Part shown: positions 26,544 to 35,908 of the stretch, piece by piece
Numbering within the stretch: the stretch's first letter is position 1
Layout of the letters: every line of letters starts with the position of its first letter
Assembly: GCF_041103235.1 (NCBI RefSeq)
Contig: NZ_JBGCUN010000002.1
Coordinates: forward strand, 62,001 to 126,000
Reading direction: 5' to 3'
DNA length: 64,000 nt
Source: Yoonia sp. R2331
GTDB lineage: Bacteria > Pseudomonadota > Alphaproteobacteria > Rhodobacterales > Rhodobacteraceae
Program-made: the position numbers and the translations under genes
Notes under the pieces: model-generated
Databases searched by the model: none
Told to the model about the DNA's origin: nothing
The model's input: only the letters and a program-made list of their open reading frames with translations

Positions 26544-27883
26544 CCGGGCGCGGCGGCAAACCCATCCACTGGGCCGAGGCCTTTGGCCTATCGGCCCTAG
26601 TCCACGTCGGTCTGGTCTTCTTTGCGCTGGATTTCGTCCGCGACCTGCAGCTATTTCAACCGTCGGACGAAGACACCGCCGCCGACATCATCGTCACCAG
26701 CCTGCAATTCGACAACATCGTTGTCGAACAGCCCCCTGACACGACTGGCGCGGAAGGGATCGACGGCGAAGGGGACGTTGCCGACCCGGACGCGCCCGAG
26801 AACCTCCCCGCGCTGGCCCCGGAACCCGCGCCAGAGCCTGAACCGGAACCCGCAGCAGAGCCTGAAGAACCCGACCTGCCCGCGCCCGAGACGCCAGAGG
26901 CGGTTGAGGCAGAAACGCTGACACCCGAAGCCGTGGAACCCGAACCGCTGGCCGCCGAACCGGTCGAACCAGAGATCGCCGAGGCTGTGCCAGAGGCGCT
27001 GGAACCCGTGCCTGCCGAACCCACCGCACTGGCCCCCGAACCGCTTAGCCCGCTGCGCCCTGATGACGATACCGTCGCGGCACTGGCCCCCATCGACGGC
27101 GGGTCGCCCGAACGTCTGTCGGCAGCCGCACCCTCTATCGCGCCCATCGCCGTGGCACCTGCCACTGGCACAACCACCACCCGGATCGCGCCGGTTTCGA
27201 CCCGCCCACAACTTACTCCGCCTGCCCCGCGCAGGCCCGCCGCCGAACCGCCCGCCCCTGGCAGTCCGCAGGCCGTCGTCAACGAATTGGTCGCCAAGAT
27301 CCGCGCCAACACCACCGATGCCTGTCTGGTGGCCATGCCGCAACAGGGGCAGGATGGCGCGCCCGAACTGGTGATGCTGGCCGCCGACGAACCCAGCATC
27401 TCGGCCTTCGCGGCGGACGTGCTGGAAGAGATTGATCCCCGCCCCGGCCAACGCGGTGTGCTGATCGACCCGCGACAATGCCCGGCGGCAACCTTCATCC
27501 GCGAAAACGTCAGCTACCCGGCATTCCGGCTGTCACTCGGTGTGGTAAATGATCGGTTACCATCTGGCGAAGAGTTAACGGGCGTGGTGGGCCGCGCTGC
27601 GGGCGCCTACGTGACGCTTCTGCTGGTCGATGATAACGGCGTGGTGCAGGACATCGGCAGCTATCTGACCTTTGCCGGCGCCGACGCCCGTTTCTCTGTT
27701 CCGATGCGCCGCGAAGGGGCTGCACGTGATACGTCCCAGATGCTTATCGCCCTCACGACCGATAGCCGCCCCCGGACACTGGATGCACAAAACGGTCAAC
27801 TGGCAGAGGATTTCTTTCCCGCCCTCAAAGCCGAAATCGGGACCAGCGTGCCGCTTGTCATGATCCCGTTCGAGGTCCGCTAA
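26540..27883 (+). CDS. TonB-like energy transducer with kinase-related periplasmic domain
   Basis: A 447-residue protein. The N-terminal helix carries an S-x-x-x-H motif (Ser18, His22), as in TonB, which contacts ExbB/ExbD. A long Glu/Pro/Ala-rich periplasmic spacer follows (about 70-210). The C-terminal domain (about 251-447) is not a recognisable TonB fold. It is instead homologous to the C-terminal domain of the Ser/Thr kinase encoded convergently at 27961: cysteines 262 and 314 match kinase cysteines 720 and 772 at the same spacing. It is the last gene of the motor operon. The partner touched by the C-terminal domain is unknown. Confidence 0.85.
   Translation: MTGRGGKPIHWAEAFGLSALVHVGLVFFALDFVRDLQLFQPSDEDTAADIIVTSLQFDNIVVEQPPDTTGAEGIDGEGDVADPDAPENLPALAPEPAPEPEPEPAAEPEEPDLPAPETPEAVEAETLTPEAVEPEPLAAEPVEPEIAEAVPEALEPVPAEPTALAPEPLSPLRPDDDTVAALAPIDGGSPERLSAAAPSIAPIAVAPATGTTTTRIAPVSTRPQLTPPAPRRPAAEPPAPGSPQAVVNELVAKIRANTTDACLVAMPQQGQDGAPELVMLAADEPSISAFAADVLEEIDPRPGQRGVLIDPRQCPAATFIRENVSYPAFRLSLGVVNDRLPSGEELTGVVGRAAGAYVTLLLVDDNGVVQDIGSYLTFAGADARFSVPMRREGAARDTSQMLIALTTDSRPRTLDAQNGQLAEDFFPALKAEIGTSVPLVMIPFEVR
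27290..27880 (+). other. C-terminal two-cysteine domain of the TonB-like protein
   Basis: Residues about 251-447. Cys262 and Cys314 are 52 residues apart, with the D-x-R-P-x-x-R signature between them. It is homologous by eye to kinase residues about 710-911 (27964-28569). Confidence 0.75.
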
Positions 27884-27960
27884 CCACCGTACGGTTAACG
27901 CTTGTCAGGACTTGCACCTGCACGGTTTGTGCATGGTATGTGCATCAGTTGTGCCCTGCT

Positions 27961-30696
27961 CTAGGGCAGCAAATCAAACACCGCAATCGCGGCCCCGGCG
28001 CGTCCCTCTCGACCCGCGATTTCCGCCTCGATCAGCGGCAGCAAATCCGACGCACGGGCCCCATTGTTGGCCGCCGCTGCCGCGATCAGCGGCGCGTCCG
28101 ATGCGACTGCCATGATCATCTGCGGCTGCGCTTCGCCGCTGCCATCGCTGTTGAGGCCAAAGCTGAACGTGGCACTTCCATCAGCCCCCTCGGTCATCCG
28201 GTCCGTCAGGTTATAGACTCCGCCTGCTGCCGTAATCAGCACCAGCCAAACCGGGCGGCCGCGGCGGTCACTCAACCGACCAACAATCGAACCACCGCTT
28301 TGCATCTCATTGGAATCCAACACCAAAATGGGCGGCGCACCTTCGGTCTGTTGCAGCGTTCGACCCAGATCAAGGGCCGCACAATGGGTGTCCGGCACCG
28401 GGCTGGTCCGGATTGTTGGGCGGCTGTCAAATGCCGCCTCAAAATCGTCCGCCAGCCTGTCAAACCCGGCCAAGTTGTTTCCATAAGCCGCAACAACTCC
28501 AGCCTCGGGGCCTGTCGCAATTCGCGTGGCATAGGAACAGGGCCCTGCCTCATAGCTGGCCAGAAAGCTGGCGCGCGTCATTGGCCCGGACGGTGTAGAG
28601 GTGACGGGGTCTTCGACTGTATTGGTATCGCCCGCATCTGCGTGCCGCATACCTTCCGGCAGCATGTTATCCGGAATAAGTCCTTGTTGCCACGCAACAA
28701 ATCCGCCCAAACCGGCAATGACCACCAGGATCATCAGCCACCGCAGGAAACCGCCGCCGCCCTCGCTGTCGCGGCGGCGTTTCGGTGTACCGGCCATCGT
28801 GTTTTGACCCGGCGCAAAGGTCGCAGGCGGTGCGGTCATTCCCGGAGCAAAGGTCCCTGGTGCGACGCCTGTTGGTCCGCCAAAGGGGCTTGCCGATGTG
28901 GCGTCAACCGCTGCAGGAACAACGCTCTGCCCACCCAAGGTCGCGGGCTGTTGGGTCTGGCCCGAATGGGTTGGCGGTTGCCGCAGTCCCGGCGTCTGCA
29001 ACCCGGCCATGGCTTGCCCTTGGGGCGGATTGGTTTGACCATCTGCAACAGGCCGGACCCCGCCGTATTTTTCAGGAATATCAGCGGGATGGTCCAACAA
29101 ACGGATCACATCCAGCATCCGTGCGGGACGGTGGATCGGGTCGGGTTCCAGCATATGCGCCAGCAACGGGCGCAGCCCATCTGGCACGTCGCTCAGGTCC
29201 GGAATTTCCCGTCGCGCATTTACCGCTTCCACGACAGAGGCACCCATATCTAAAGGCTCGCCCCGCAGGGCAGCCGCCATCAACAAACCAAGGCCATAAA
29301 TGTCTGTGCGCGGCCCGATCTCTCCGCCGAAGTGGCCCAGCTGTTCAGGCGAGATGTACTTGAATTTGCCCGCCAATTGGCCGTGCAACGTGTTTTCGGC
29401 CATCTCGGTCGACTTGGCGATACCAAAGTCAATTAGCACGGCCTCTGACACCTTTCCATCACGCAGCATCACATTGTCTGGTGACAGGTCACGGTGCACA
29501 ACATCCATCTGATGCGCCCGGTCCAGACCGCGCGCGACGCGACGCAGAAGCCCACGCGCTTCGTCTTCGGTCAAGGGGCGTTCGTCACGCACAAAGTCCG
29601 ACAGGGACACCCCGTCGATGAACTCCATGATCAGGCAGAACCGGTCGAGGTCCGCATCTTTGACAAAGTTGAAATAACGCACAATCGCATTGTCAGACAG
29701 GCCGCAAAGCACCTTGGCTTCACGCATGAAAAGGGCCGCGATCTTGCTGTCATTGGCCAGTGATTGTAGCACGATCTTGATCGCCACCGCATCGCCAGTA
29801 AAGGCGTTCACCCCGCGAAAGACTTCGCCCATGCCACCGGCGCTGATCAACTCTTTGATCTCGTAGTTGTTGTTGATCATCGTGCCGACTGGCACGGCGT
29901 CCTTGGGAGGGGTCGGCGCATCAATTGGCGCGTCGGACAGATCGTCAGGCGGTGGCGCAATCGACGGCTCTTTCGGCGACTCTGCGGGTTCTTCAAGCTC
30001 TGGTTCTGCGACCGCTGCGGCCACGACCGGCGGTGGCGTCGACACGCCACTTGGCTCTTCCACAGGAGCAGCCGCGTCGGGTGGCGTCGCGATGCCTTCG
30101 TCCGTTGGGCTAACATCCTCTGGCACAGGCGGGCTAGAAATCCCCGTTTCACCTTCTGCCGTTGCCTCTGTCTTGGGTGGAGATGCGAGGCCACTTTCAC
30201 CCTCTGCCGGTGCTTCGGTCTTAGGCGGCGAGGCGAGGTCACTTTGACCCTCTGCTGGCGCTTCAGTTTTTGGAGGCGAAGCGATGCCGCTGTCCGCCTC
30301 TGCAACGGGTGCTGCGGTGACTGGCGGGGTCGAGATGCCACTGTCCTCTGCCACTGGCGGCAGGCTAGTGGGCGGGTTCGAGACAGCCTCTTCCGATGCC
30401 GGATCTTCGGGCAATGCTTCTGCCGAAGGGGGCGCGACAGCCGCAGGTGCATCCGCAATAATCTGCGTGCGGTCTTCCTCTTCCGGCGTAGGTGTGTCTG
30501 TCACAATCTGCGTGCGATCATCCGCAGGTGCTGCATCAGCGATCGGTTCAATTACTGTTCGGTCATCATCCGCAGGCGGCAGGGCCGCGCCTGCAATCAC
30601 TGTCCGGTCAGGATCAGCTGGCGGCGGCGAAATCGCCTCTTCCGCGTCACTCTTTGGTGGCAGCGTTTTGTCGGGATCAGGTGTTTCGTCTTGCAT
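27961..30696 (-). CDS. ppkA: T6SS-linked Ser/Thr protein kinase (PpkA-like)
   Basis: A 911-residue kinase, last gene of the tssK-to-ppkA operon. Residues 1-82 hold five D-[KR]-T motifs (Thr11, 32, 47, 62, 77, the last four exactly 15 apart). Proline-rich repeats of 16 residues follow. The kinase domain (about 275-540) has GGMGEVF, an AIKIV lysine, HRDLSPDN and DFG. A membrane helix lies at about 651-672, then a periplasmic domain (about 710-911) shared with the TonB-like protein. In other T6SSs PpkA phosphorylates FHA-binding targets. The start at 30696 has a GGAGG site; an upstream ATG/GTG would overlap pppA. Confidence 0.92.
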   Translation of the reverse strand: MQDETPDPDKTLPPKSDAEEAISPPPADPDRTVIAGAALPPADDDRTVIEPIADAAPADDRTQIVTDTPTPEEEDRTQIIADAPAAVAPPSAEALPEDPASEEAVSNPPTSLPPVAEDSGISTPPVTAAPVAEADSGIASPPKTEAPAEGQSDLASPPKTEAPAEGESGLASPPKTEATAEGETGISSPPVPEDVSPTDEGIATPPDAAAPVEEPSGVSTPPPVVAAAVAEPELEEPAESPKEPSIAPPPDDLSDAPIDAPTPPKDAVPVGTMINNNYEIKELISAGGMGEVFRGVNAFTGDAVAIKIVLQSLANDSKIAALFMREAKVLCGLSDNAIVRYFNFVKDADLDRFCLIMEFIDGVSLSDFVRDERPLTEDEARGLLRRVARGLDRAHQMDVVHRDLSPDNVMLRDGKVSEAVLIDFGIAKSTEMAENTLHGQLAGKFKYISPEQLGHFGGEIGPRTDIYGLGLLMAAALRGEPLDMGASVVEAVNARREIPDLSDVPDGLRPLLAHMLEPDPIHRPARMLDVIRLLDHPADIPEKYGGVRPVADGQTNPPQGQAMAGLQTPGLRQPPTHSGQTQQPATLGGQSVVPAAVDATSASPFGGPTGVAPGTFAPGMTAPPATFAPGQNTMAGTPKRRRDSEGGGGFLRWLMILVVIAGLGGFVAWQQGLIPDNMLPEGMRHADAGDTNTVEDPVTSTPSGPMTRASFLASYEAGPCSYATRIATGPEAGVVAAYGNNLAGFDRLADDFEAAFDSRPTIRTSPVPDTHCAALDLGRTLQQTEGAPPILVLDSNEMQSGGSIVGRLSDRRGRPVWLVLITAAGGVYNLTDRMTEGADGSATFSFGLNSDGSGEAQPQMIMAVASDAPLIAAAAANNGARASDLLPLIEAEIAGREGRAGAAIAVFDLLP
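27964..28569 (-). other. C-terminal two-cysteine domain of the kinase
   Basis: Residues about 710-911, beyond the single membrane helix. Cys720 and Cys772 align with Cys262 and Cys314 of the TonB-like protein, and the DSRP segment between them matches DPRP. The domain is probably periplasmic and may hold a disulfide. Confidence 0.75.
30136..30300 (-). repeat. 48-bp tandem repeat inside the kinase gene
   Basis: About three and a half copies of a 48-base unit encode 16-residue repeats of the form EG-S-LASPPKTEAPA. The copies differ at a few bases. The region is a linker between the threonine-motif segment and the kinase domain and could vary in copy number between strains. Confidence 0.7.
30451..30678 (-). 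other. array of D-[KR]-T motifs at the kinase N-terminus
   Basis: Residues 7-82 contain DKTL, DRTVI, DRTVI, DRTQI and DRTQI, with Thr32, 47, 62 and 77 spaced by exactly 15 residues. The second copy continues AGAALPP, like GGALPP in TssL. These are candidate autophosphorylation and FHA-docking sites. Confidence 0.6.
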
Positions 30697-30710
30697 CACG
30701 CACCCTCCGC

Positions 30711-31457
30711 CTAAAAGAACGGCTCGGGCGGCAAACACCGCACGACCACTGCTGTCACATTGTCTTTTGCACCGCGATCAAGCGTCTGGGCGATCAGATC
30801 ATTGCACACGGACTGCGCCGTTTGCCCGCGCTTGAGCGCCTCCGCGATATCTTCGTCGCTGTTATGTTCCGTCAACCCGTCAGAGCACAAAAGGAACATG
30901 TCTCCTTGCCGGATTTCCCCGCTGACGACATCACAGTTTGGTTCCTCTGATACGCCGATGGCGCGGGTGATCACGTTTTTGCGGGGCCAGTTTTCGGCCT
31001 CATCACTGCTGATCATGCCCGCGTCCAGCAGCTCGCGCACCTCGGTATGATCGCGGGTCAGCTGTTCCAGCGTTCCATTGCGCAACCGATAGATCCGGCT
31101 ATCCCCGGACCAGATACAGGCATAGCTTTCTTCATAGACCAAAAGCGCGACAAGCGTCGCACCCACGGTGCCGCCACCAAGGCTGATGGCATGATCGCCA
31201 ATCTTGTGATGCGCGCGGCCCAAACGTTCCATGAACCGGGCCTGAAGGTCGCCTGCGGAAATGGAAAAGCCGACGGTCTCCATCTCGCCGGTGATGGTCT
31301 GGCTGGCAAAATCGCCCGCATCATGGCCGCCCATGCCGTCAGCCACAACCCAGACACCGGACTCCGGCCGGACAAAATAGCTGTCCTCATTGTGGTCACG
31401 GACGCGCCCGGTATCGGTCGCAGCACCCGTTTCAAAAAGGAAGTATTCGGTCTGCAT
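30711..31457 (-). CDS. pppA: PP2C-family Ser/Thr phosphatase (PppA-like)
   Basis: A 248-residue metal-dependent phosphatase that reverses PpkA phosphorylation in T6SS control. Motifs are present in order: RDHNEDS, VVADGMGGHDAGD, WSGDSRIY, LLCSDGLTE and KDNVTAVVV, including the Asp residues that bind Mn/Mg. It is soluble. The ATG at 31457 is used; an in-frame TTG precedes it. It lies between tagF and ppkA, the conserved order for this regulatory module. Confidence 0.95.
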   Translation of the reverse strand: MQTEYFLFETGAATDTGRVRDHNEDSYFVRPESGVWVVADGMGGHDAGDFASQTITGEMETVGFSISAGDLQARFMERLGRAHHKIGDHAISLGGGTVGATLVALLVYEESYACIWSGDSRIYRLRNGTLEQLTRDHTEVRELLDAGMISSDEAENWPRKNVITRAIGVSEEPNCDVVSGEIRQGDMFLLCSDGLTEHNSDEDIAEALKRGQTAQSVCNDLIAQTLDRGAKDNVTAVVVRCLPPEPFF

Positions 31458-31467
31458 CAAGTGCCCC

Positions 31468-32301
31468 TCAATCCGTCATCTGTGGCATATCAACCGGCGA
31501 GACGGTGTTTTCATTGTCAGCCGCAGGCGGCACAGTTCTATCAGTTTCGGGCGCTGCGGGCGCGCCCCGATCATCATCATCAAGCGTAGGCATTGGCACG
31601 GCTGCAGGCGCGGTTGCCCGCACGGCATCCGTCATCAGCCACGCCAGCACAGGGGCATCCGGCAAGCCCCGCGTCACGTGCACAGCCGCACCGCCCGGGC
31701 CTTCGCACCACAGATAGCTGCGTGCCGCAGCGGCGCGGTTGTGATCAACCTCTGCCACATCGCCCCAAAGTCGCTGCAAATTGCCATCGCCCCGCGCGGC
31801 CCAGAAGTCTGGCTCTATCGGGGTGGCGGGGCCGGGCAGCACAGGGGCAACAGCCGCCTGAACATGGGCGGTATAATCGCTGGCACCTGTGTCGCTGTCG
31901 CGGGTAAAACTGCGCATGGCATCGGTCAAAGCCACGTAAATCGCTTGATCGCTGCCATGCACCGGGGCAGGCTGATCTGACCCGACAACCGCTGCAGCAA
32001 GCGGAAACCGGCGCCCTACGGTGTCGCGCGATGGGGCCATGACGCCAAAGATTGGGCCGACCTCATCCACCAGCGCGCCACCAAACCAGAACCGGATTGG
32101 CGGGCTGGCATCAAACAAGTCACCCCATCCATCACCCCAACCATCTCGGATTGCGGGCATCACGTGGTGCAGCCACTTTTCGAGCGTGGCCTGCGCAGTT
32201 TCAGGCAGGCCGTTCGTGACAAAATCACCAAAGGCCGGGTGCTTGCCGTAGAGGCCAACAGCGACGCTTGGGATGGTGTCTGTGAACTGATCCTCGGTCA
32301 T
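31468..32301 (-). CDS. tagF: T6SS regulator TagF
   Basis: TagF holds T6SS firing down in other species, in parallel with the PpkA/PppA pathway. The 277-residue protein has the family start VGLYGKHPAFGDFV, then a PIRFWFGG segment and GRRFPLA. The last 40 residues are a disordered acidic tail with an ETDRTVPP motif and a NENTVS motif, resembling the D-R-T-V motifs of PpkA and TssL. The start at 32301 follows the tssM stop by four bases; an upstream extension would lie inside tssM. Confidence 0.93.
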   Translation of the reverse strand: MTEDQFTDTIPSVAVGLYGKHPAFGDFVTNGLPETAQATLEKWLHHVMPAIRDGWGDGWGDLFDASPPIRFWFGGALVDEVGPIFGVMAPSRDTVGRRFPLAAAVVGSDQPAPVHGSDQAIYVALTDAMRSFTRDSDTGASDYTAHVQAAVAPVLPGPATPIEPDFWAARGDGNLQRLWGDVAEVDHNRAAAARSYLWCEGPGGAAVHVTRGLPDAPVLAWLMTDAVRATAPAAVPMPTLDDDDRGAPAAPETDRTVPPAADNENTVSPVDMPQMTD

Positions 32302-32305
32302 CGCA

Positions 32306-35300
32306 TCAATCCAGGCTCTGCGGGCAGCTGAATGCCGACAGTTCTGGCATGGTGAAGGGGTTGGTCGCGGCACTAAAGCCAAAGTCATAGCTGATCGACC
32401 GGCCGCCAATGTTAAACGTCAAACGCTGTTGTCCGCCATTGTCCTGAATGGACGCGGCCCGCTTCATCAACCGCAAAATCGCCCATGGCCCATCCTGGAA
32501 CCCAACGGCAGAAGTCCGGTCAAGCGAAGGGAACAGCAGGATCGTAGCAGACCCACCGGCACCGGGCCAATCAAAGGCCTTGGCCGGATCACCGGTACGC
32601 GACAGCATGATAGAGCTGTTGATGTCCAATTGCGCTTGTTCGACCGAGGCGTGGTTGCCCACATGCCGCACGGTGATCTTGACCTCTGGCGCGGGCGTGC
32701 CTGCGGCAAAAAAGGCGCGGCGAATTTTTTCTGCCCGATCGAATTGCCGCAACGTCGCAGGCGAGATTCGATCAGCCAGCGGGCTGTTGGGATCTACCGA
32801 TAACCCGTCACCTGTGCGGATCACATGCGGGGCCAGATAAGTATTGAAGTAGCGATCCATCGCGCCACCGGGACCGAAGAACTGACCAAAGGTGCCAGGC
32901 GGCAATTGGCGCGGGGTGTCGGCAAAGGGGAAGAATGATGCGATCTCTTCACGGCAGGTGAACGCGATCTCATTGGTCAGCGCGCGATTCATTTCGGCCA
33001 ATGTCGCGTCAGAGGCTTCGTTGCGGAAATCCTTTTCGGCGTCGTTCACAAACGCGCGCAAGTCGCCGGGCAGACGTGAATTGTTGCGTGTCAGGTTGGA
33101 CAAGAGTTGCGGAAGAAGGGCCGCAGATTGACCTGGGTTCGAGGATGCAAGCCGCAGGTTGTCGCGGATCGCCGCAAGGTCGGCCAGTACGATATCAATC
33201 GGACGCTGTCCTTCAGCACCTTCCAGCATCACATGCCAGTCGCGAAACTGTTCCTGAATGCGTTCCACGGGGCGGAGTGGCCCATCGGCAGATCCGCTGA
33301 CTCGGTTCTGATTTTTTTCGTCGCGCGCTGCATCCAGCAGCACCTTGCCTGCGCGATCCGAACGGCGGCGCGCACCATCAAGGAACACATTGCCCAGCGT
33401 TCCAGCCACACCTGCGGCACCACCTGATGCCGCTGCCTCTGCTTCTTCTGCAGCGGCGGCAATCCGTTCCAATTCTCGCATCAACTGGGTTTCGCCATCC
33501 ACCGCCTCGACCAGCTTCAGGATCGGCGAAGAGAACGGCGCAGACGCGGCAGCAAGAATGTCATACTGCGGCTTGTCCGCAGACATATTGGCCAGCTTGA
33601 TGTTGCCGAACATCGTGTACCACGCGTCGCGGAAATCCTGCCCATAGCGCGACTGCAACGCCTGATCGAGGCCGCGCATCTGGTTGTCGAAATTCACCAG
33701 ATCAGCCTGATCGCCCAGAACCCATTTGTCACGCTCCAGCGCGTCGCGGACATCCAGCAGTTGGTCAAAGAAGAACGACCAATAGCCTTCGTAGGTATAA
33801 AGCCCCGGCACACCTACCGTCGACAAATCAGAACCGTCCTCGGTGATGAACACCAGATTGGCGTCATTGCCGGTGGCCTGCACCAAATTGAAATCGACCA
33901 GCCCGGCGGTGCTGGCGCGATCAGTGATCAGCGCATAGGCCTGATCAGCCAGGGACATTTGCACGATGGCCGAGCGGGCGGCGTTGACTGTTTCGGTGTC
34001 AATTTCGACCTGAATGTCGCGGGTGTCATCCAGTTTCAGCATCGCATCCAGATGGGCGTTCAGCGCATCGCGCTGGTTGACCTCAAACGCGCTGGAAAAC
34101 TGTTCCCGCCAGATACCCTCGAACCAGGCTTTGACTGCTGCGTCGTCAGACTGCGGTGCCTGACCACCCAGCAGCATATAAACCTTGAGCGCGCGATAGA
34201 TCTGGGCGGGCTCACCAGCGGCGCGGATCTGCGGCAGTTGCGTTTCAAGATCAAGGATAAGACGGGGCCGCAGCATCTGTTCCAGCGCATCGGCATAGGC
34301 ACTGTCGGACGCGACACTCAGCCGTTCGCGCTGCCCCAACCCCAGACCTTCCCAGAATGTCGGCTCTGTCGCGACACCGTAACCCGCCGGCATGTCACGA
34401 AGTTGGTCAAGATACGGCAAGATCGGCTCCAACCCCGGATCGTCAATTTCGGTCCGGGCAATTTCATCTTGGGCGGCACGGGCGTACTTGCCGGTTTCCT
34501 CTTCGGCGTTGCCCAGCAGGTTGTAATTCTGCCAGAAACTGAACCCAAACACCGCCAAAAGGCCGACGGTCGCAAGTGAAATGGCAGAGAAGCCCAAGGT
34601 GCGCAAAATCGCCGTGCGGCGCACAGCGCGGGCGTCATGACTGACCCAGTCGCGTTCTTCAAAGATGACCCGTTTCAGCAGATCGTGGATGAAGAACGAT
34701 TTGCCCTGTCCGGACATGAAAGACGGCGCAAATGCACCGCTGGCGTTTTCAGTCTGGGCCATCGCGCCCAGCACCTGATCGATTGGCGTGCCCTCTTGCG
34801 TGCCGGAGGTAAAGTAGAACCCGCGCAGGATCGCATTTGTCTTGTGCTTGGACGGCGCAAAGACCCGGCGCAAAAACTCGCTGACATTTTCGCGCATCAG
34901 CGCCATCTGACCGGGCAAGCCAAAGATCGCGACCCGGCTGATGCCATCGGGTTCCTCGGACAAGCGGTCAATTAGCTCGTCCGAAAGGCGGCTGACCAGC
35001 TTGTCGAATTCGGGGCCAACATCGTCATGTGTCTGCGCCGTGCGATCCTTGGTCTGGAACGTCACGCCCCAAACCGCCTTGCGGCGGTGCTGGCTGAAGC
35101 TGCTGAAATACTCGCGGAACCCGCTGATCAGGTCCGCCTTGGTGAACAGAACATAGACCGGAAAATCAACGCGCAGCGCTTCGTGCAGCTCCGCGAGACG
35201 GTCGCGCACGATGTTGGCATGCTCTGTCAGCTGCTCGTCGGTCGAGGTCATCATATCTTCGGCGGAAAACGCCAACATCACGCCATTGATCGGCTGATTT

Positions 35301-35908
35301 GGGCGCGAACGCTTGAGCAATTGCAGGAACGACGTCCAGCTTGCACTGTCAGCCTCGGCATCGCTGTCTTGGGTGGTGTAACGCCCGGCGGTGTCGATCA
35401 AGATCGCATCTTCGGCGAACCACCAATCGCAATACCGGGTGCCGCCGAACCCTTCCATGCCGCCGTCTTCATCGCCCGCAACAGGAAATTCGATGCCGGA
35501 GTTTTTCAGCGCGGTCGTCTTACCCGCACCGGGTGGGCCAATAATGATGTACCACGGCAAATCATACAGATACGTAGCCCCGCCCGACTTTTTCAACCGT
35601 GCAAGGGCCGAATTCATCTTTTCGGCCAGAACCTTGCCATCGCCGGCTGGTTCTTTGACCAGCTCTTCTTCCATTTCCTTGGCAAGCTTGCGACGCTTGC
35701 GCCACTTGAGGATTTGCACAAGTAGGATGATGCCGAGCAAAACGCCGATAAGTGTCGCGCGGAACCAGACCGCTTGGGTCAGCCACCACGGGATCATGCC
35801 AAAGCCGAACCAGATCGCCAGACACAGGCAGATCATGCCGATGATGATCAGCGGGATGCGCATCCACGGCTTCCATTTCAGAAAACGGAAAAGGACCGAA
35901 AACCTCAA
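32306..35908 (-). CDS. tssM: T6SS inner-membrane core protein TssM (IcmF)
   Basis: Large membrane-complex subunit of 1200 residues. Two N-terminal membrane helices (about 18-60), a cytoplasmic GTPase-like domain with Walker A GPPGAGKTT (about residue 125), a third helix near residue 440, and a large periplasmic domain are visible. In many species the periplasmic end binds the lipoprotein TssJ, for which I find no gene here. Its ATG overlaps the tssL stop. Confidence 0.96.
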   Translation of the reverse strand: MRFSVLFRFLKWKPWMRIPLIIIGMICLCLAIWFGFGMIPWWLTQAVWFRATLIGVLLGIILLVQILKWRKRRKLAKEMEEELVKEPAGDGKVLAEKMNSALARLKKSGGATYLYDLPWYIIIGPPGAGKTTALKNSGIEFPVAGDEDGGMEGFGGTRYCDWWFAEDAILIDTAGRYTTQDSDAEADSASWTSFLQLLKRSRPNQPINGVMLAFSAEDMMTSTDEQLTEHANIVRDRLAELHEALRVDFPVYVLFTKADLISGFREYFSSFSQHRRKAVWGVTFQTKDRTAQTHDDVGPEFDKLVSRLSDELIDRLSEEPDGISRVAIFGLPGQMALMRENVSEFLRRVFAPSKHKTNAILRGFYFTSGTQEGTPIDQVLGAMAQTENASGAFAPSFMSGQGKSFFIHDLLKRVIFEERDWVSHDARAVRRTAILRTLGFSAISLATVGLLAVFGFSFWQNYNLLGNAEEETGKYARAAQDEIARTEIDDPGLEPILPYLDQLRDMPAGYGVATEPTFWEGLGLGQRERLSVASDSAYADALEQMLRPRLILDLETQLPQIRAAGEPAQIYRALKVYMLLGGQAPQSDDAAVKAWFEGIWREQFSSAFEVNQRDALNAHLDAMLKLDDTRDIQVEIDTETVNAARSAIVQMSLADQAYALITDRASTAGLVDFNLVQATGNDANLVFITEDGSDLSTVGVPGLYTYEGYWSFFFDQLLDVRDALERDKWVLGDQADLVNFDNQMRGLDQALQSRYGQDFRDAWYTMFGNIKLANMSADKPQYDILAAASAPFSSPILKLVEAVDGETQLMRELERIAAAAEEAEAAASGGAAGVAGTLGNVFLDGARRRSDRAGKVLLDAARDEKNQNRVSGSADGPLRPVERIQEQFRDWHVMLEGAEGQRPIDIVLADLAAIRDNLRLASSNPGQSAALLPQLLSNLTRNNSRLPGDLRAFVNDAEKDFRNEASDATLAEMNRALTNEIAFTCREEIASFFPFADTPRQLPPGTFGQFFGPGGAMDRYFNTYLAPHVIRTGDGLSVDPNSPLADRISPATLRQFDRAEKIRRAFFAAGTPAPEVKITVRHVGNHASVEQAQLDINSSIMLSRTGDPAKAFDWPGAGGSATILLFPSLDRTSAVGFQDGPWAILRLMKRAASIQDNGGQQRLTFNIGGRSISYDFGFSAATNPFTMPELSAFSCPQSLD

